DNA from: Macrobrachium rosenbergii
Lineage: Eukaryota > Arthropoda > Malacostraca > Decapoda > Palaemonidae
NCBI RefSeq assembly: GCF_040412425.1
Contig: NC_089741.1
Span: 42,205,538 to 42,269,537, forward strand
Direction of reading: 5' to 3'
Length of the DNA stretch: 64,000 nt
The notes under the pieces are model-generated. The model was given only the letters and a program-made list of their open reading frames with translations, ran no database searches and was not told where the DNA came from. Positions within the stretch are counted from its first letter, which is position 1; each line of letters starts with the position of its first letter. Below are positions 1-12,469 of this stretch, one piece after another. Position numbers and translations under genes: made by a program.

Positions 1-38
<38 letters not shown>
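1..38. repeat. (AG)n microsatellite at window edge
   Basis: Pure AG dinucleotides, truncated by the start of the window. Confidence 0.98.
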
Positions 39-44
<6 letters not shown>

Positions 45-235
45 AGTAAATAAATAAAACCACAAAAATTAATGTGGCCCAAAGCCAGACTCCCTAGGCC
101 TTTCGACCTTTCCCAAACGACTTTGGCTATGATCAGAAGACCCCAAATGCTGCAGTCTCGGGATCATTCAATTACTCCGCCCAATCCCGTGGGAATCGGC
201 GCCCACGTTTCACATGTATAGGTGCCTGTCTGCTC

Positions 236-237
<2 letters not shown>

Positions 238-297
<60 letters not shown>
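238..297. repeat. (GA)n microsatellite
   Basis: About 30 uninterrupted GA units. Confidence 0.98.
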
Positions 298-300
<3 letters not shown>

Positions 301-660
301 CTGGCTGGGAATGCGGCATCAAATTTTCAACAAGTTCCAGATGGCCAGACTGACAGTGTCATCTTCCGATGGAGTCGAAGCTTCGTCGGAGTAGCAGATT
401 TGTTTGCTAACACAAACAAAGACGACGAAAAAGCAAGCAAAAAACAAGTAGGTGAAGTCCAATTTGCTTGAGGATCACATGCGTGGGGTCTACTTAATGG
501 ATATTCATATTCACAGTCACGACTCCCGACAGGGTTGTGACTGGCGATCCTCACGGCCAAAAAATGTCTGCTCGCTGACATTTGCATCCGAACTAAAAAC
601 AATATGAATTTACAAAAAAAAAAATAAAAAACAAAAAATAAACAGAAGTTTTTGAGATTA

Positions 661-780
<120 letters not shown>

Positions 781-886
781 TCCCACATCTGAAAAGATGG
801 GGGCTTCCTTGAAGAAACCCTACCGCTTTTAATTACATGGCGGTACTGTCTACATTATGACGGAGCACTGATCAGCAACATCTTAT

Positions 887-892
<6 letters not shown>

Positions 893-951
<59 letters not shown>
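893..951. repeat. (TC)n microsatellite
   Basis: About 29 TC units. Confidence 0.98.
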
Positions 952-953
<2 letters not shown>

Positions 954-1536
954 TATTGCTCACTAATATGATCTCACGCTCCCAACTGCTGGCAGACGGA
1001 ACAACCCGACTTGGTGTCATAATTAAGAAAGAAAAAGTAACTGGAACATTCAATAAATGTCATATAAAAGCAACGTGCATTTACATAAACCAAGAGAGGC
1101 CCGAAATTTCGAGCTGACCATCACATCCATTACAACCGAAAAGCCATTTGGACCGCGTACAATTCCTTGACCATAAACCCACGAAACTCGTTTTCAAAGT
1201 ACTTCTCCCAACCTAAACTCGATCGAGTTCCAGCCGATAGTTCCTCGCTTCTCATCCTTCGTACTTTCTTGGTCTTGATATCTGCAAAGGACTCCCTCAC
1301 TGCATTGCAACCAGCCAGCACTATAATGAGTAAGAGTGTGTTTTTGATGAGGTGCTGAAGTTCTATGAGATCTGTTGGTCATTCCAGGGATCCCAGGGCA
1401 GGTTAAAATGTGTGTGTGTGTGTGTGTGTATGACTACCACAACTGACTGATTACCACGTACCTAATTCACTGCTAGATCAAGAGAAACAAACTAGGTTAA
1501 ATGAAATGTTTAGACTTTCGTACTCATCAGAAATTT

Positions 1537-1539
<3 letters not shown>

Positions 1540-1588
<49 letters not shown>
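1540..1588. repeat. (GA)n microsatellite
   Basis: About 24 GA units. Confidence 0.97.
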
Positions 1589-1590
<2 letters not shown>

Positions 1591-1734
1591 TAACAAGTGC
1601 ACTGAAACTCATCTTAGGACGTCATTTACATAACCAATGCATACCTAACAGGACAGGACAGCCAGCATAAAAGGGTCAAACTACAATTAATGTATAAACT
1701 TCCAATAATACATAATTTCACGCTTATCATCCAG

Positions 1735-1875
1735 GATCTTATCTCGGTAACACCAAGTATCCTGAAGTGGTCTCCCTTGCAAGCACACCTCCAGCATCTT
1801 TGAATATTTTATCTCAAGAACACCCAGTATACTGAAGTGGTCTCCCTTGCAAACATATCTCCAGCATCTTTGAGA
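1735..1875. repeat. ~71-bp tandem duplication
   Basis: Two copies sharing CTGAAGTGGTCTCCCTTGCA and CTCCAGCATCTTTGA; they differ at about 10 positions. Confidence 0.85.
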
Positions 1876-2146
1876 ACGTTTCTTCCAAATATCTGACCAA
1901 AGAGCAAAATACGGATGGCAAAACTGGATTCGCACGTGCGATACTGACCACCTGTTAACGGTTTGTCGGTAAAATTGTGACTCAATAGAAAACGTGATCG
2001 AGAAACTCCGCTATGAAAAAAAAAAAAAAAAAAAAGCCAAGGCTCCACATAGGCTACGAGTATACTCTCGACTTACTGCCGTCTTCCCACTTCCGTGGTA
2101 ACAATTCCTATCATAACTCAATTAGAATAATATTCGTACACATAAT

Positions 2147-2269
2147 TGCCGCAGCATTCTACTGAAATCAATAAAGCATCAGGCGGTACTCCTAAACTGA
2201 AATTTAATATGCGCGCAGATAACTACCGCAGCATTCTACTGAAATCAAAAAAGCATCAGGCGGTACTAC
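2147..2269. repeat. 43-bp direct repeat (two copies ~78 bp apart)
   Basis: CCGCAGCATTCTACTGAAAT followed by CAxxAAAGCATCAGGCGGTACT occurs at about 2148 and 2227. Confidence 0.85.
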
Positions 2270-2476
2270 TGAAAAGATTCCCAGAGTTATGTTGCAGCTT
2301 TCTTAAATCTAATAGTAACGATGTACAGAAGAACCAAAGCCCAATAGCACTGACGGGGTCAGTAACTTGAAAATTTACAAACAATGCCGTATTACGGCGT
2401 TTGATAACCTGCAGGCGACAACGATTATACCGAATAAACCTACCATTCTTAAGAGGAGACTTTTCAATGCGCCTGC

Positions 2477-2478
<2 letters not shown>

Positions 2479-2528
<50 letters not shown>

Positions 2529-2678
2529 TCACTAACCCGCAATACAAAACTACACACAAAGTGTTGTGTGTGTGTGTGTGTGCTAGAGAGAGAGAGAATA
2601 ACCCACCCACAATCCCAGACTGCGTAAATCTCTCTTATTCATGTATATACCCGTTTAAGAATGCTACATTTAACAAAG

Positions 2679-2764
<86 letters not shown>
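2479..2764. repeat. Cluster of (GA)n and (TG)n microsatellites
   Basis: (GA)n at about 2480-2524, (TG)n at 2564-2581, (GA)n at 2586-2598, then compound (TG)n-(GA)n at 2683-2764. Both compound tracts are followed by similar text (AATAACCCA.CCACAATCCCA and AATAACCCATAACCCAAGAC, then CTGAGTAAAT-type), so the pair is a duplication. Confidence 0.93.
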
Positions 2765-2767
<3 letters not shown>

Positions 2768-3437
2768 CAATAACCCATAACCCAAGACTGAGTAAATCCT
2801 TCCCTTATTCATCTACCAGTTTGTGAATGCTACAATTCACAAAGTCGTACCATTAACCTCCAGACAGATAAGGTGCCTACGAAAGGCAGATGCACCTACA
2901 ACAGTTACAAATCTTAAATAACCCTTTCGCCCCAGCAGGAGGCTTCCAGATCGTGACTGGCCCTTCGTGGGGAGGATGAATGAGGAAGGCACGGTTTCTC
3001 TTCTCTAGGAAAAATTGAGAAATCATGCACCCTTATTTCCACTTGACGCACAGAGTACGTTACGTATATTTTATCAGCATCTGAAGTCTCCAAGACACAG
3101 CTCCTTCTTCTTCTTGTGATTTAATTAATGAAATTAGTCATCTTACGGAACATTTGTGTGTGACGTTAGGTAATATACGTTGATTGCGTGAAATTCTGCA
3201 TATTTTATATTACATAAGCCTGGAAGTAACATATATTCTTTGTATTACAGTTATACACGACAGTTATCATGCTAAAGACAAACTGGTCTAAATAGGGGGC
3301 TAGCTATCTACCTATGTGAACTGCCCCTTAAGTGAGGCAAGATAAGTGATTTCCGGAACACTGGGGAGGAGTGAGTTCTGATTTCAATTTAAGTAAACAG
3401 TAGTTAAAGTAACAAAAAATGTGTGTATAAAATATAA

Positions 3438-3438
<1 letters not shown>

Positions 3439-3499
<61 letters not shown>

Positions 3500-3500
3500 T
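3439..3500. repeat. (TA)n microsatellite
   Basis: Nearly pure TA. Confidence 0.97.
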
Positions 3501-3627
3501 TGTATATTTCAAGCAGCTGTAATGGAACCATGCCAAAGCCTCGTAGAGTTACCTTGTACAAAGAATACCGTCTAATAACAAAGACATTGTCTCTAACAAC
3601 AAAGATGGAGCAAACTCACGATCCATC

Positions 3628-3631
3628 TCTC

Positions 3632-3681
<50 letters not shown>
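3628..3681. repeat. (TC)n microsatellite
   Basis: TC tract with one CATC interruption, followed by GT and TTG repeats. Confidence 0.97.
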
Positions 3682-3682
<1 letters not shown>

Positions 3683-4676
3683 TTGTGTGTGTGTTGTTGT
3701 TGCTGTTGTTGTGGAACATGAAAATACTCCATATTGGGTGACGAACAAGAAAAAAAAAAATACTGACATGCTCTTCTCAGGCAGGCTAAAAACGGATGTA
3801 GGTTACCTGTACGCAGATTTGATCAGATATGACGCAACTCTGACATCAGAAGCAGATTTACAAAATTATCTGATATGACGCAACTCTGACAACAGACAGA
3901 GGCGGATTTACAAAAGTGACATTTTTAAAACATTTAAACAAATGGTCATATATTTAATGAATGACCTAAATACAAACAGAATGATTATAAACAAACTGAT
4001 AAATATAAACTTATTTGACAGAATACAACCAAAGGATAAAAAATTTACTGTACACAAAATGACTTTTCTAAGCTCTAGTGACAAAATAAAAGACAGCACT
4101 AAGCTGGAAAAACTGAAAAACAGAAGTACTCCCGATAAAACCTGACAAAATAAATATGGTATTCCGGCTGACCAAAAAAAAAAAAAATGGAATACACACG
4201 ACAACCAGAGAAATAAAATATGACTAAAATCCGCAAGCGAGAGAGATTGGCTGGTAAGGGAGACCCTCCCTTTCCCTCTATTGCGAAACTACGGAATTTT
4301 CTCTCCTCAGTTGTTCCCGGGTGCCTACAGCCTTCCCTCTAAGAGGGATGTCTAACTTCGTTCGCGATAAGGCTAAAGTGCCTTCAACTCAACCTTTTCC
4401 TTCTCCGAGTTGGGCTAAACAAGGAAGCTACGTGGGAGATTAAGTCCATGTGTGGAAATAAGCTGGATCAAATGCTGAATTAATAAGTGAATGCTGAATA
4501 AATATAACTAATGACATATGAGAAAGAGAGTGACCGTTTAAAAGAGTAATTTGATATAAAATTGAATATTTTTCTATATGATGTTCTTTACAGATCAATA
4601 AGTTATCAGTGAACCATGAGACAATGCAGACAAAATAACGACTTGACAACTCAAATGTAAATAAAAACAATGTAAA

Positions 4677-4681
<5 letters not shown>

Positions 4682-4714
<33 letters not shown>

Positions 4715-4796
4715 AACACTACAGTAATTTCCTTTTGGGGGAAGAGATTTACACAATCTTAATTCCTTCACAGCAGTGTTACCAGACAGCTGAAGG

Positions 4797-4832
<36 letters not shown>

Positions 4833-4922
4833 AACACTACAGTAAGTTCCTTTTGGGGGAAGAGATTTACACAATCTTCAATTCCCTTCACAGCGAATTA
4901 TTTACCAGACAGCTGAAGGAAA
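4682..4922. repeat. 121-bp tandem duplication bounded by (GA)n
   Basis: Each copy is (GA)n followed by CTAACACTACAGTAAxTTCC and on to ACCAGACAGCTGAAGGAAAA. The unit begins with the microsatellite. Confidence 0.9.
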
Positions 4923-5835
4923 AGAAAACTTCACAGCAGCAAGATAGTCAAAAGACAACAGACAAATGGAAAACAAGAAACTACTTCCTTCCCACGAGAA
5001 ACGTTACTCGAGTTAGTAGTTCACCTTCGAGCACCTGAATCCTGTGGTAGAGGGGCGACAGGAATGGCCTCCTGACCTTCAACCACCAGTGCCTCCCCTG
5101 TAGAGCGAGAGAGGTCCTCTTTCAGACGCGATGGAAGATGCACGTGAAATAATAGGTCGCCGTGGGGCAAAGGTCACTTCAAAAGGATATACGGCCTACT
5201 CGACTTTAAATTCTTTACAAGTTCTCTGCACCGAATATTTCATTGTCAGTCATTATTCCTTTGATAAATTCAAGGTTTCGTTCAGCTGGTTGAAAGTACA
5301 CATATATATTTCAAAGGTTATCCTGAAAAATATGTACTACTCATCTCAGATTTTTTAAAGTTCGTATCCAAAAGGCTTTTACTTTTTCTATTTAATCTTT
5401 AAAATATCTTGTTTAAACCACTGCACATATTATATATAATATATGTAGCTTTACATAAGATTGTATAATACTTTTAGAACAATTAACTGCACCCACAAAA
5501 TTTACTGCATTCTGTTTACAATATAAACCTTTTTTTAACTGTGTAATAGTTATTTGAACTACTTACTACATCCACAATAACTCTGAACTAGAATGTCTTG
5601 TTTTCCCCTTTACATTACAGCGTTATTTTGATCACCCTGCTGCACGCACTCAGCAGCTCCGTCTGCATTACTTTATCTATTTAAGCAGTTGAATACAACT
5701 CCAAAACAACGTTTTCAATTTTGCATTATATCGTTCATTTGCGAAACATGAAGCAAACCTACAAAAAATCTTTCACTTGTGTTGAATTTGTCCAAAATGT
5801 CAGAATACGTCCACAAATTTTCAGTAAAACATTAT
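4923..5835. other. Unassigned intergenic sequence
   Basis: No gene, element or array recognised; AT-rich from about 5340. Confidence 0.5.
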
Positions 5836-6150
5836 GTTCCTTCGTTACTTTGCCAAAACTATTGAATGCTCCTTCGTTACTTTGCCAAATCTATTGAACG
5901 CTCCTCCGTTACTTTGCCAAATCTATTAAACGCTCCTTCGTTACTTTGCCAAACCTACTGAAAGTTCCTTCGTTACTTTGCCAAAGCTATTGAACACTCC
6001 TTCGTTACTTTGCCAAACCAATTGAACGCTCCTTCGTTACTTTGCCACAACTATTGAACACTCCTTCGTTACTCTGACAATCTATCGAATGCTCCTTCGT
6101 TACCTACACGATCTATTTAACTCCTACGTCACTTACACGATTTACTGAAC
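5836..6150. repeat. 32-bp minisatellite, about 9-10 copies
   Basis: Consensus unit CTCCTTCGTTACTTTGCCAA followed by ATCTATTGAACG. The last two or three copies at the 3' side are strongly decayed, while the central ones are nearly identical. Confidence 0.9.
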
Positions 6151-6662
6151 TCTCCCACACAACTGAAAACAAAACAGCACTGACATTCGTTCAGCAAGGC
6201 AAATCACATAAAAGTGTTTTCCTTTGCATTAAACCTTACCTCCACTCTCTCTCTCTCTCTCTCCAAAACCTGTTGAACCCAACGCCTCTGAATTTCTTTA
6301 AAAAAAATACGTCGTGTTAAACCAGAACATCGCATTCCCCGGCCACCAGCTAAAACTTAAACCCCTTCGTGGCCTAAACCAGGCAGCGGACAACTGAAAA
6401 CGACTCCATAACCTGTCGCTCTGCACTTAAGTGGTCATTGAATTATCGTACGTAACATTTTGGGGAGAAAAGGTACAAAGTGGGGTTTCTGTTCGAAGCA
6501 CCTTCCAGGTCGTACCGTTATGCATTAACTGTAATTTCGCCCCTTTCCTTTGCGTCAGGGAGTTGTAATTTTCAAATGGTTTGAGAGTGTATTTTGCTCT
6601 AGTTAGGTTTTGCGTTTTGGGACTTTATTGTAGCTGTAGTTTGTAGCAGCTGGCTTTATTAC

Positions 6663-6720
<58 letters not shown>
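6663..6720. repeat. (ATT)n microsatellite
   Basis: About 19 ATT units directly left of the large inverted repeat; further (ATT)n lies on its right side up to 7005. Confidence 0.97.
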
Positions 6721-6751
6721 TGGGAGAAAAACTATCGCGAGAGTTTATAAA

Positions 6752-6936
6752 TGTTCCAAAGGGTCTACAGTAATATAACTGTTAAAGGCTCGTGTAAAAT
6801 CTTTAAAAGCTTTCGAACCCCACTCTGGGTTCATCTTCAGTCAAAAAATGAAGCTGAACCCAGAGTAGGGTTCGATAGCTTTTACAAATTTTACACGAGC
6901 CTTTAACAATTATATTAGTGTGGACCCTTTAGAACA
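6752..6936. repeat. Large inverted repeat (87-bp arms, ~10-nt loop) between (ATT)n tracts
   Basis: Left arm 6752-6838 and right arm 6849-6936 are reverse complements at roughly 89% identity by eye. Both contain AAAGGCTCGTGTAAAAT and a TCGAACCC/ACTCTGGGTTCA block or its complement. (ATT)n lies directly on both sides (6663-6720; 6938-7005). The arms resemble the 3' UTR style of Penelope-like elements (GAAGATGAACCCAGAGT...GGTTCGAA), so two tail-to-tail element ends are the likely origin. Confidence 0.85.
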
Positions 6937-6970
6937 TTATTATTATTATTATTATTATTATATACCCACA

Positions 6971-7005
<35 letters not shown>

Positions 7006-7451
7006 GTATATACCATCCTAATTACCAGAACACGATTACTACAGCCTAAACTGAAACGGACACTTTTTTTTCAAAAACCAAACTGAAATACTAGATTCAG
7101 ACCCACAAAAAAAAAAAAAAAAATCCGAAAACAAGAAAAAACCCGGCACAGAAAAAAAAACACACCGACTTAACAATAAGATAAACTCAACAGCGCTTTG
7201 ACTATAAACACGAGACAATTTCATTCAACGCGAGAAACAGAAAAAGATCGTACTTAACGAACCATTGAAGGCTGTTCATTGTCATTCAATAAAAATTACG
7301 ACTTGCCTTTCAATGGTTACTTCAAACTTGTTAAAAAAACACTGAAAAATTCAGCATTTTCCCTAATTTTTACGTATTTAAAATGCGGAGAATATGTCAT
7401 CATACATCCTAAACGACAATCATCTACAAATCTGACAAATGAGCTTGAAAA

Positions 7452-7454
<3 letters not shown>

Positions 7455-7508
<54 letters not shown>
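7455..7508. repeat. (GA)n microsatellite
   Basis: About 26 GA units. Confidence 0.97.
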
Positions 7509-7512
<4 letters not shown>

Positions 7513-7623
7513 CAATGGAGGGATTTTCTTCTCTCTCGGCAGATGATCCCCGAACGGTAACAAAACTTCGAATTTAGGCTATGCACTTCCTCCCACGTCC
7601 TGGCCAAAGCTGCTTTTCGTATT

Positions 7624-7826
7624 ATCTCTCTCTCTCTCCCACATGCCTACTCATTTCCTCACCTTCCTTAGCTTTCTCTCTCTCTCTCCTACCCTATTCT
7701 TGTCTCTTACTCCAACTTTCTCTTACATTCTTTCCTACCTTATTTTATTCTCTCTCCTCTCTCTCTCTCTCCTACCTTATCCTTGTCTCTTATTCCAACT
7801 CTACTGCCTTCTTTCCTTCCTTATTT

Positions 7827-7861
<35 letters not shown>

Positions 7862-8002
7862 ACCATATCCTTGCCTCTTATTCCAACTCTTTCTCTTACC
7901 TTCTTTCCTTCCTTATTTTATTCTCTCTCTCTCTCTCTCTCTCCTACCATATCCTTGCCTCTTATTCCAACTCTTGCTCTTACCTTCTTTCCTTCCTTAT
8001 TT

Positions 8003-8053
<51 letters not shown>

Positions 8054-8112
8054 CCACCATATCCTTGCCTCTTATTCCAACTCTTTCTCTTACCTTCTTT
8101 CCTTCCTTATTT

Positions 8113-8158
<46 letters not shown>

Positions 8159-8212
8159 ACCATATCCTTGCCTCTTATTCCAACTCTTGCTCTTACCTTC
8201 TTTCCTTCCTTA

Positions 8213-8263
<51 letters not shown>
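7624..8263. repeat. Composite array: (CT)n plus ~60-bp linker, about 7 units
   Basis: Linker TACCATATCCTTGCCTCTTA ending CTTTCCTTCCTTATTTTATT is repeated, each separated by a (CT)n tract of different length (8 to more than 40 bp). Leftmost copies are the most diverged. The long Ser-Leu open frames here are translations of this array. Confidence 0.92.
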
Positions 8264-8266
<3 letters not shown>

Positions 8267-8609
8267 CTGAAACACTACACAACCACAATTACCATAAAAC
8301 CGACCTCATTATCTACAGGGTTATCACTCGCTCGCTGTTGGCTTTCTTGGCCTCGTTATGACTTCGTATAGATCAAATCAGACTCCCAAGATCTCTTGAA
8401 AAAAAAGTTCCTAACCATTGATTTATGGGATGAGGTTGCGAGCCTCAGGGTCTTGCTCCCACTGATAAAAAAGGAGATAGCTCGTGGTAACGGCGTTTGA
8501 CAGGGCTTGAAAGACACCCATCCAATAAACAGCCAGACTAAATATGCTAAACGGTAACCAAACTACGTACTGGCCAAAGTCGATGTTGTTAATTCTCTGA
8601 GATAGAACT

Positions 8610-8922
8610 GAATTGATTTGAATATAGAATTTAGGCCAAAGACCAAGCACTGGGACTTAAGAGGCCATTCATCGCTCTAACGTAAATTGACAGTAAAGGT
8701 TTGACAGGTGTAACAGGAGGGAAACCTCGCAACTGCAATGACTCAACTGTTAACATAAGGTGGAAAGTGAGGTGGAAGAAAGAGAATATAAAAGGAGGCA
8801 CAGTAAAAGGAACGAAAGGGGTTGCAGCTAGGGGCCGAAGGCACACTGCAAAGGACTTTAAGTAACGCCCACAGTGCACCGCGTGAGGTGCACTGACGGC
8901 CCTACCCCCTACGGGAGAGAGA
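8610..8922 (+). repeat. Dispersed ~310-bp repeat, copy 1 (near full length)
   Basis: Shares with the other copies TTTAGGCCAAAG.CCAAGCAC, GGTTTGACAGGTGTAACAGG, CCTCGCA.CTGCA, AAAGGGGTTGCAGCTAGGGG and the 3' end CAGTGCACCGCGTGAGG. The 3' end can fold as a hairpin (GTGCAC..GTGCAC). It has no clear Pol III A/B boxes and no coding frame, so I call it a dispersed repeat rather than a SINE. It is flanked by a 16-bp direct repeat (see findings). Confidence 0.85.
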
Positions 8923-9344
8923 GGAAGATCATTGGTATAAACTTCTATACGAGAGAACTGGTCACCCCTCTACGTACTGGCCAAAACCAGCGTTGCCTAT
9001 TCTCAGCGATAGGCGTACAGACTGTGCTGCTATTGAAATGCCTTAGATCAGAGATAAATGACGACAACACAATGGCCGCGTCCCACCCCTCCAAAGTATC
9101 TCGCTTTTTCTGCCCATCTGTCCTCCAGACTGTAATTGTCTCCGTCCCACTTACCTGAGTAACGGGCTTCACTGTGCTGTCCCAACCCACGATCAAAGCT
9201 CATTTTCTAAATGCGCTCTTCCGTTTTCGTTCCCTCTGCCTCCTATTCTCTTTCTTGTTGGACCCTGAGACGCAGAGAGGAGGAAATGGAATGGTCCTCG
9301 TGTGGCAAGAAATCATCAATAACGTCGTTGCCCCGAGGTGAAAA

Positions 9345-9348
<4 letters not shown>

Positions 9349-9395
<47 letters not shown>
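9349..9395. repeat. (GA)n microsatellite
   Basis: About 23 GA units. Confidence 0.97.
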
Positions 9396-9399
<4 letters not shown>

Positions 9400-9860
9400 C
9401 AGCCAGGCAGCCTCTTAAGCACTCCAAAAACATCAAAAGATTTCTTGGAAACCCAAGAATCAGGGTACAAAACCTTCAAGAAAAAATAATAATAATAGTA
9501 CTTCTTCCGGTGTTCTTAAGAATAGGAGTGGCGAAAGAGGGAGGGCATATCTCTCCTCGACAACTTTTTTTTTTTTTAACTCTTGGTGGGAGGAGGATTT
9601 AAAAGTGTGGTACCTGAGTTATTCCTGACCCGGAATTACGAGGAAAAACCCTCAGAAAAAGAATGTGGGTATTGTGAAGAGTAACTTGAGGTAAAAGTTA
9701 TATCTCCACTCGGAACACCCTATCCAGTTCGGTGAATGTTCTTTGTCTGGAAGTTAACAAAAAAGAGGAATTCAAATTCCAGCTTCTTACACTATTTCCA
9801 TCATTTCTTTCAAGAATCAACGAATAATAAAGTATTTAGTACGTGAATTTATATCTATAT

Positions 9861-10017
9861 CCAGAGGGTTTTCGAACCGAATGAACGTGGCTATTGTCAA
9901 GAGGGAAATAAGTTTACACAAGTGGTTTTTACTTCCTCATCCAGACGGTTTTCGAACTGAATGAACATAGCTATTGTCAAGAGGGAAATAAGTTGATATA
10001 AGTGGTTTTTATTTCCT
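9861..10017. repeat. ~80-bp tandem duplication
   Basis: Copies share ATCCAGA.GGTTTTCGAAC, GAATGAAC and CTATTGTCAAGAGGGAAATA. Confidence 0.85.
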
Positions 10018-10681
10018 CCTAAAATTATGACTTTCAAAAGTTCCGTTGGAATTCATATCTTACCCGAGTGGCTTTTGAATTCTGGCATTGGCCTTTATAC
10101 TTCCTCCTAAAATTAAAGCTTTTCAAAAGCTCCCCTGGCTTCTAGGACCTCCCTGTGAACTCTCGCCGATAAAACCATACTCCCAAGGTCTGCTGTAGGA
10201 TTCGAAGCACTGATATGTGTAATGAGGACGAGAGCTGCATGCTCCCCAATGGCTGTATTAAGAGAATTAATTCGACATGATGTAATACTTGCGAATAAAT
10301 TCGAAGCATTGATTTTTTTTTAATGAGGCTACCGGCATTATACTACCACGGATGGTACTGAATGGGTAATTAGGGCTGATCTAGTATGAGAAAAAATTCA
10401 GACATATCGAAATTACAAACATAAAAAATTGTACTACGGCTATTCAAATATGTAAATGAATAAAATTTAAAAGTTAATACTTCAGTAAGATCTTTTCTGG
10501 TAAAGTAAAAAAAATCAATACTTTTAACAATACTTAAGTTAAAACTCCAGAAGAATGCCTTAAATGCTATTTGCATAATGAGCAATGAACACTGAATTGC
10601 GTAAACATTCTTCTGAATCAAGCCAGGATATGCTAGCTTCCACAATGTAAAATCAAGTAAATCTTTATGAAATAAAATAGA

Positions 10682-10683
<2 letters not shown>

Positions 10684-10750
<67 letters not shown>
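10684..10750. repeat. (GA)n microsatellite
   Basis: About 33 GA units. Confidence 0.97.
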
Positions 10751-10753
<3 letters not shown>

Positions 10754-11364
10754 TGTATTTATTTAGTGTTCTTGCAACTAAAACTGGTCTTATCCCTTCG
10801 TCCAGAGAACAAAGATATCACAAAACTTGGGAAAATTGTTTAGACACGCGACAAACACTTGTACACAAATACGCACAAAGATAACTGGAGAGAGGGTTTC
10901 CTGTTTACAAGCTGGTGTAAAAGGCATGTTTTCCAGTTTACAATTTAGAGAAATAGCTTGTTTTTCTACCTGTTTACAATTCAGTGATGACGGATGTAAC
11001 TTATTTCAGATTTTAGACAGAATATAAATTGATTAATTAATAAAGCATTTGATGAATGGTCAATTCAACATTACAATAAAAATGTTAACAATCTACCGAC
11101 CAATTCGCAAACAGAATTTAACAAAAAGAGATTATCTCGGTAAAACTGTAAAAAATAACAAACGAAAGACAATGAAAAAGACATGAACTTTAAAAATACA
11201 TTTATAAAAATCATAAGCGTACAACCAACTTCCAATTTAAAGCAACAGGAAATAAGTTGCAAAAATAAAACTAGAAAAATCGGAAGGGCGAGCGTCCCGA
11301 ATTCTTATGAAATATAACTGGTACATGTTTTTGGGAAAACCATGCGCAGGCGCTGTGTTTGCGC

Positions 11365-11368
<4 letters not shown>

Positions 11369-11420
<52 letters not shown>

Positions 11421-11470
11421 GGAAAATGTTACAGGAAAAATAAGACAAGACAGGAAGACCAAGCAGTGAA

Positions 11471-11505
<35 letters not shown>

Positions 11506-11550
11506 CGGGAAAATGTTACAGGAAAAATAAGACAAGACAGGAAGACCAAG

Positions 11551-11623
<73 letters not shown>

Positions 11624-11675
11624 AAAGAAAACGGGAAAACGTTGAAGGAAAAATAAGACAAGACAGGAAGACCAA

Positions 11676-11763
<88 letters not shown>
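11369..11763. repeat. Composite array: (GA)n plus ~53-bp linker, 3 units
   Basis: Linker ACGGGAAAATGTTACAGGAA continuing to GACAGGAAGACCAAGCAG occurs at about 11417, 11504 and 11630, separated by (GA)n tracts of different length. Confidence 0.92.
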
Positions 11764-11767
<4 letters not shown>

Positions 11768-12091
11768 GAAATTGAAAGAGGAGAAGGCTCAAAGGAGAAC
11801 AAGAGCGAGGAGGAGGAGGAGAAGGTGGTGGTGGTGGTGGTCTGAATATTTAATTGTAACCAAGATAAAACCTTGACCTAGTTTCAGGTCACTTATCCTA
11901 AAACGGAAGACTTATTGCACTGCTTCAAAGATATCCACCAATCCAGGGAAAGAAACATTCGCCTATAAATGTAGAGTAGACTAACATCAATGAATTAAAA
12001 ATTAATAGCCTATTATGACAATTGCTGGATAAAGAGTGCACTGCATATAAAACCCTGTAACGTGTATGTATGAATAGCCTATATACATTAT

Positions 12092-12250
<159 letters not shown>

Positions 12251-12469
12251 CAAATGGTTCAAATTGAATATTACTGCCTATGGCATGATTACAACTTTTT
12301 CACCTTGTGGATCGAATGGCTCTTAAGCTGTTCCTCTCCCAAGCCAACAACCTTTCACACAACAGCCTTTGTCTCCCCTAAGCATTATTTATGGAGGACA
12401 GCAGTAGCCTAAGGGTATCCAGTTTTTATTTCAGGAAAAATGTCCTTCAGCAACAAGAAAATTCACAGA

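Noticed and set aside
5836..6150. Possible CRISPR-like array
   Set aside because: Units are contiguous with no unique spacers, no palindromic repeat and no cas genes, and the DNA is eukaryotic; it is a minisatellite.
7581..8371. Open frames of 190-240 codons rich in Ser-Leu
   Set aside because: They are translations of the (CT)n-linker array in all three frames; no start context, homology or splice structure.
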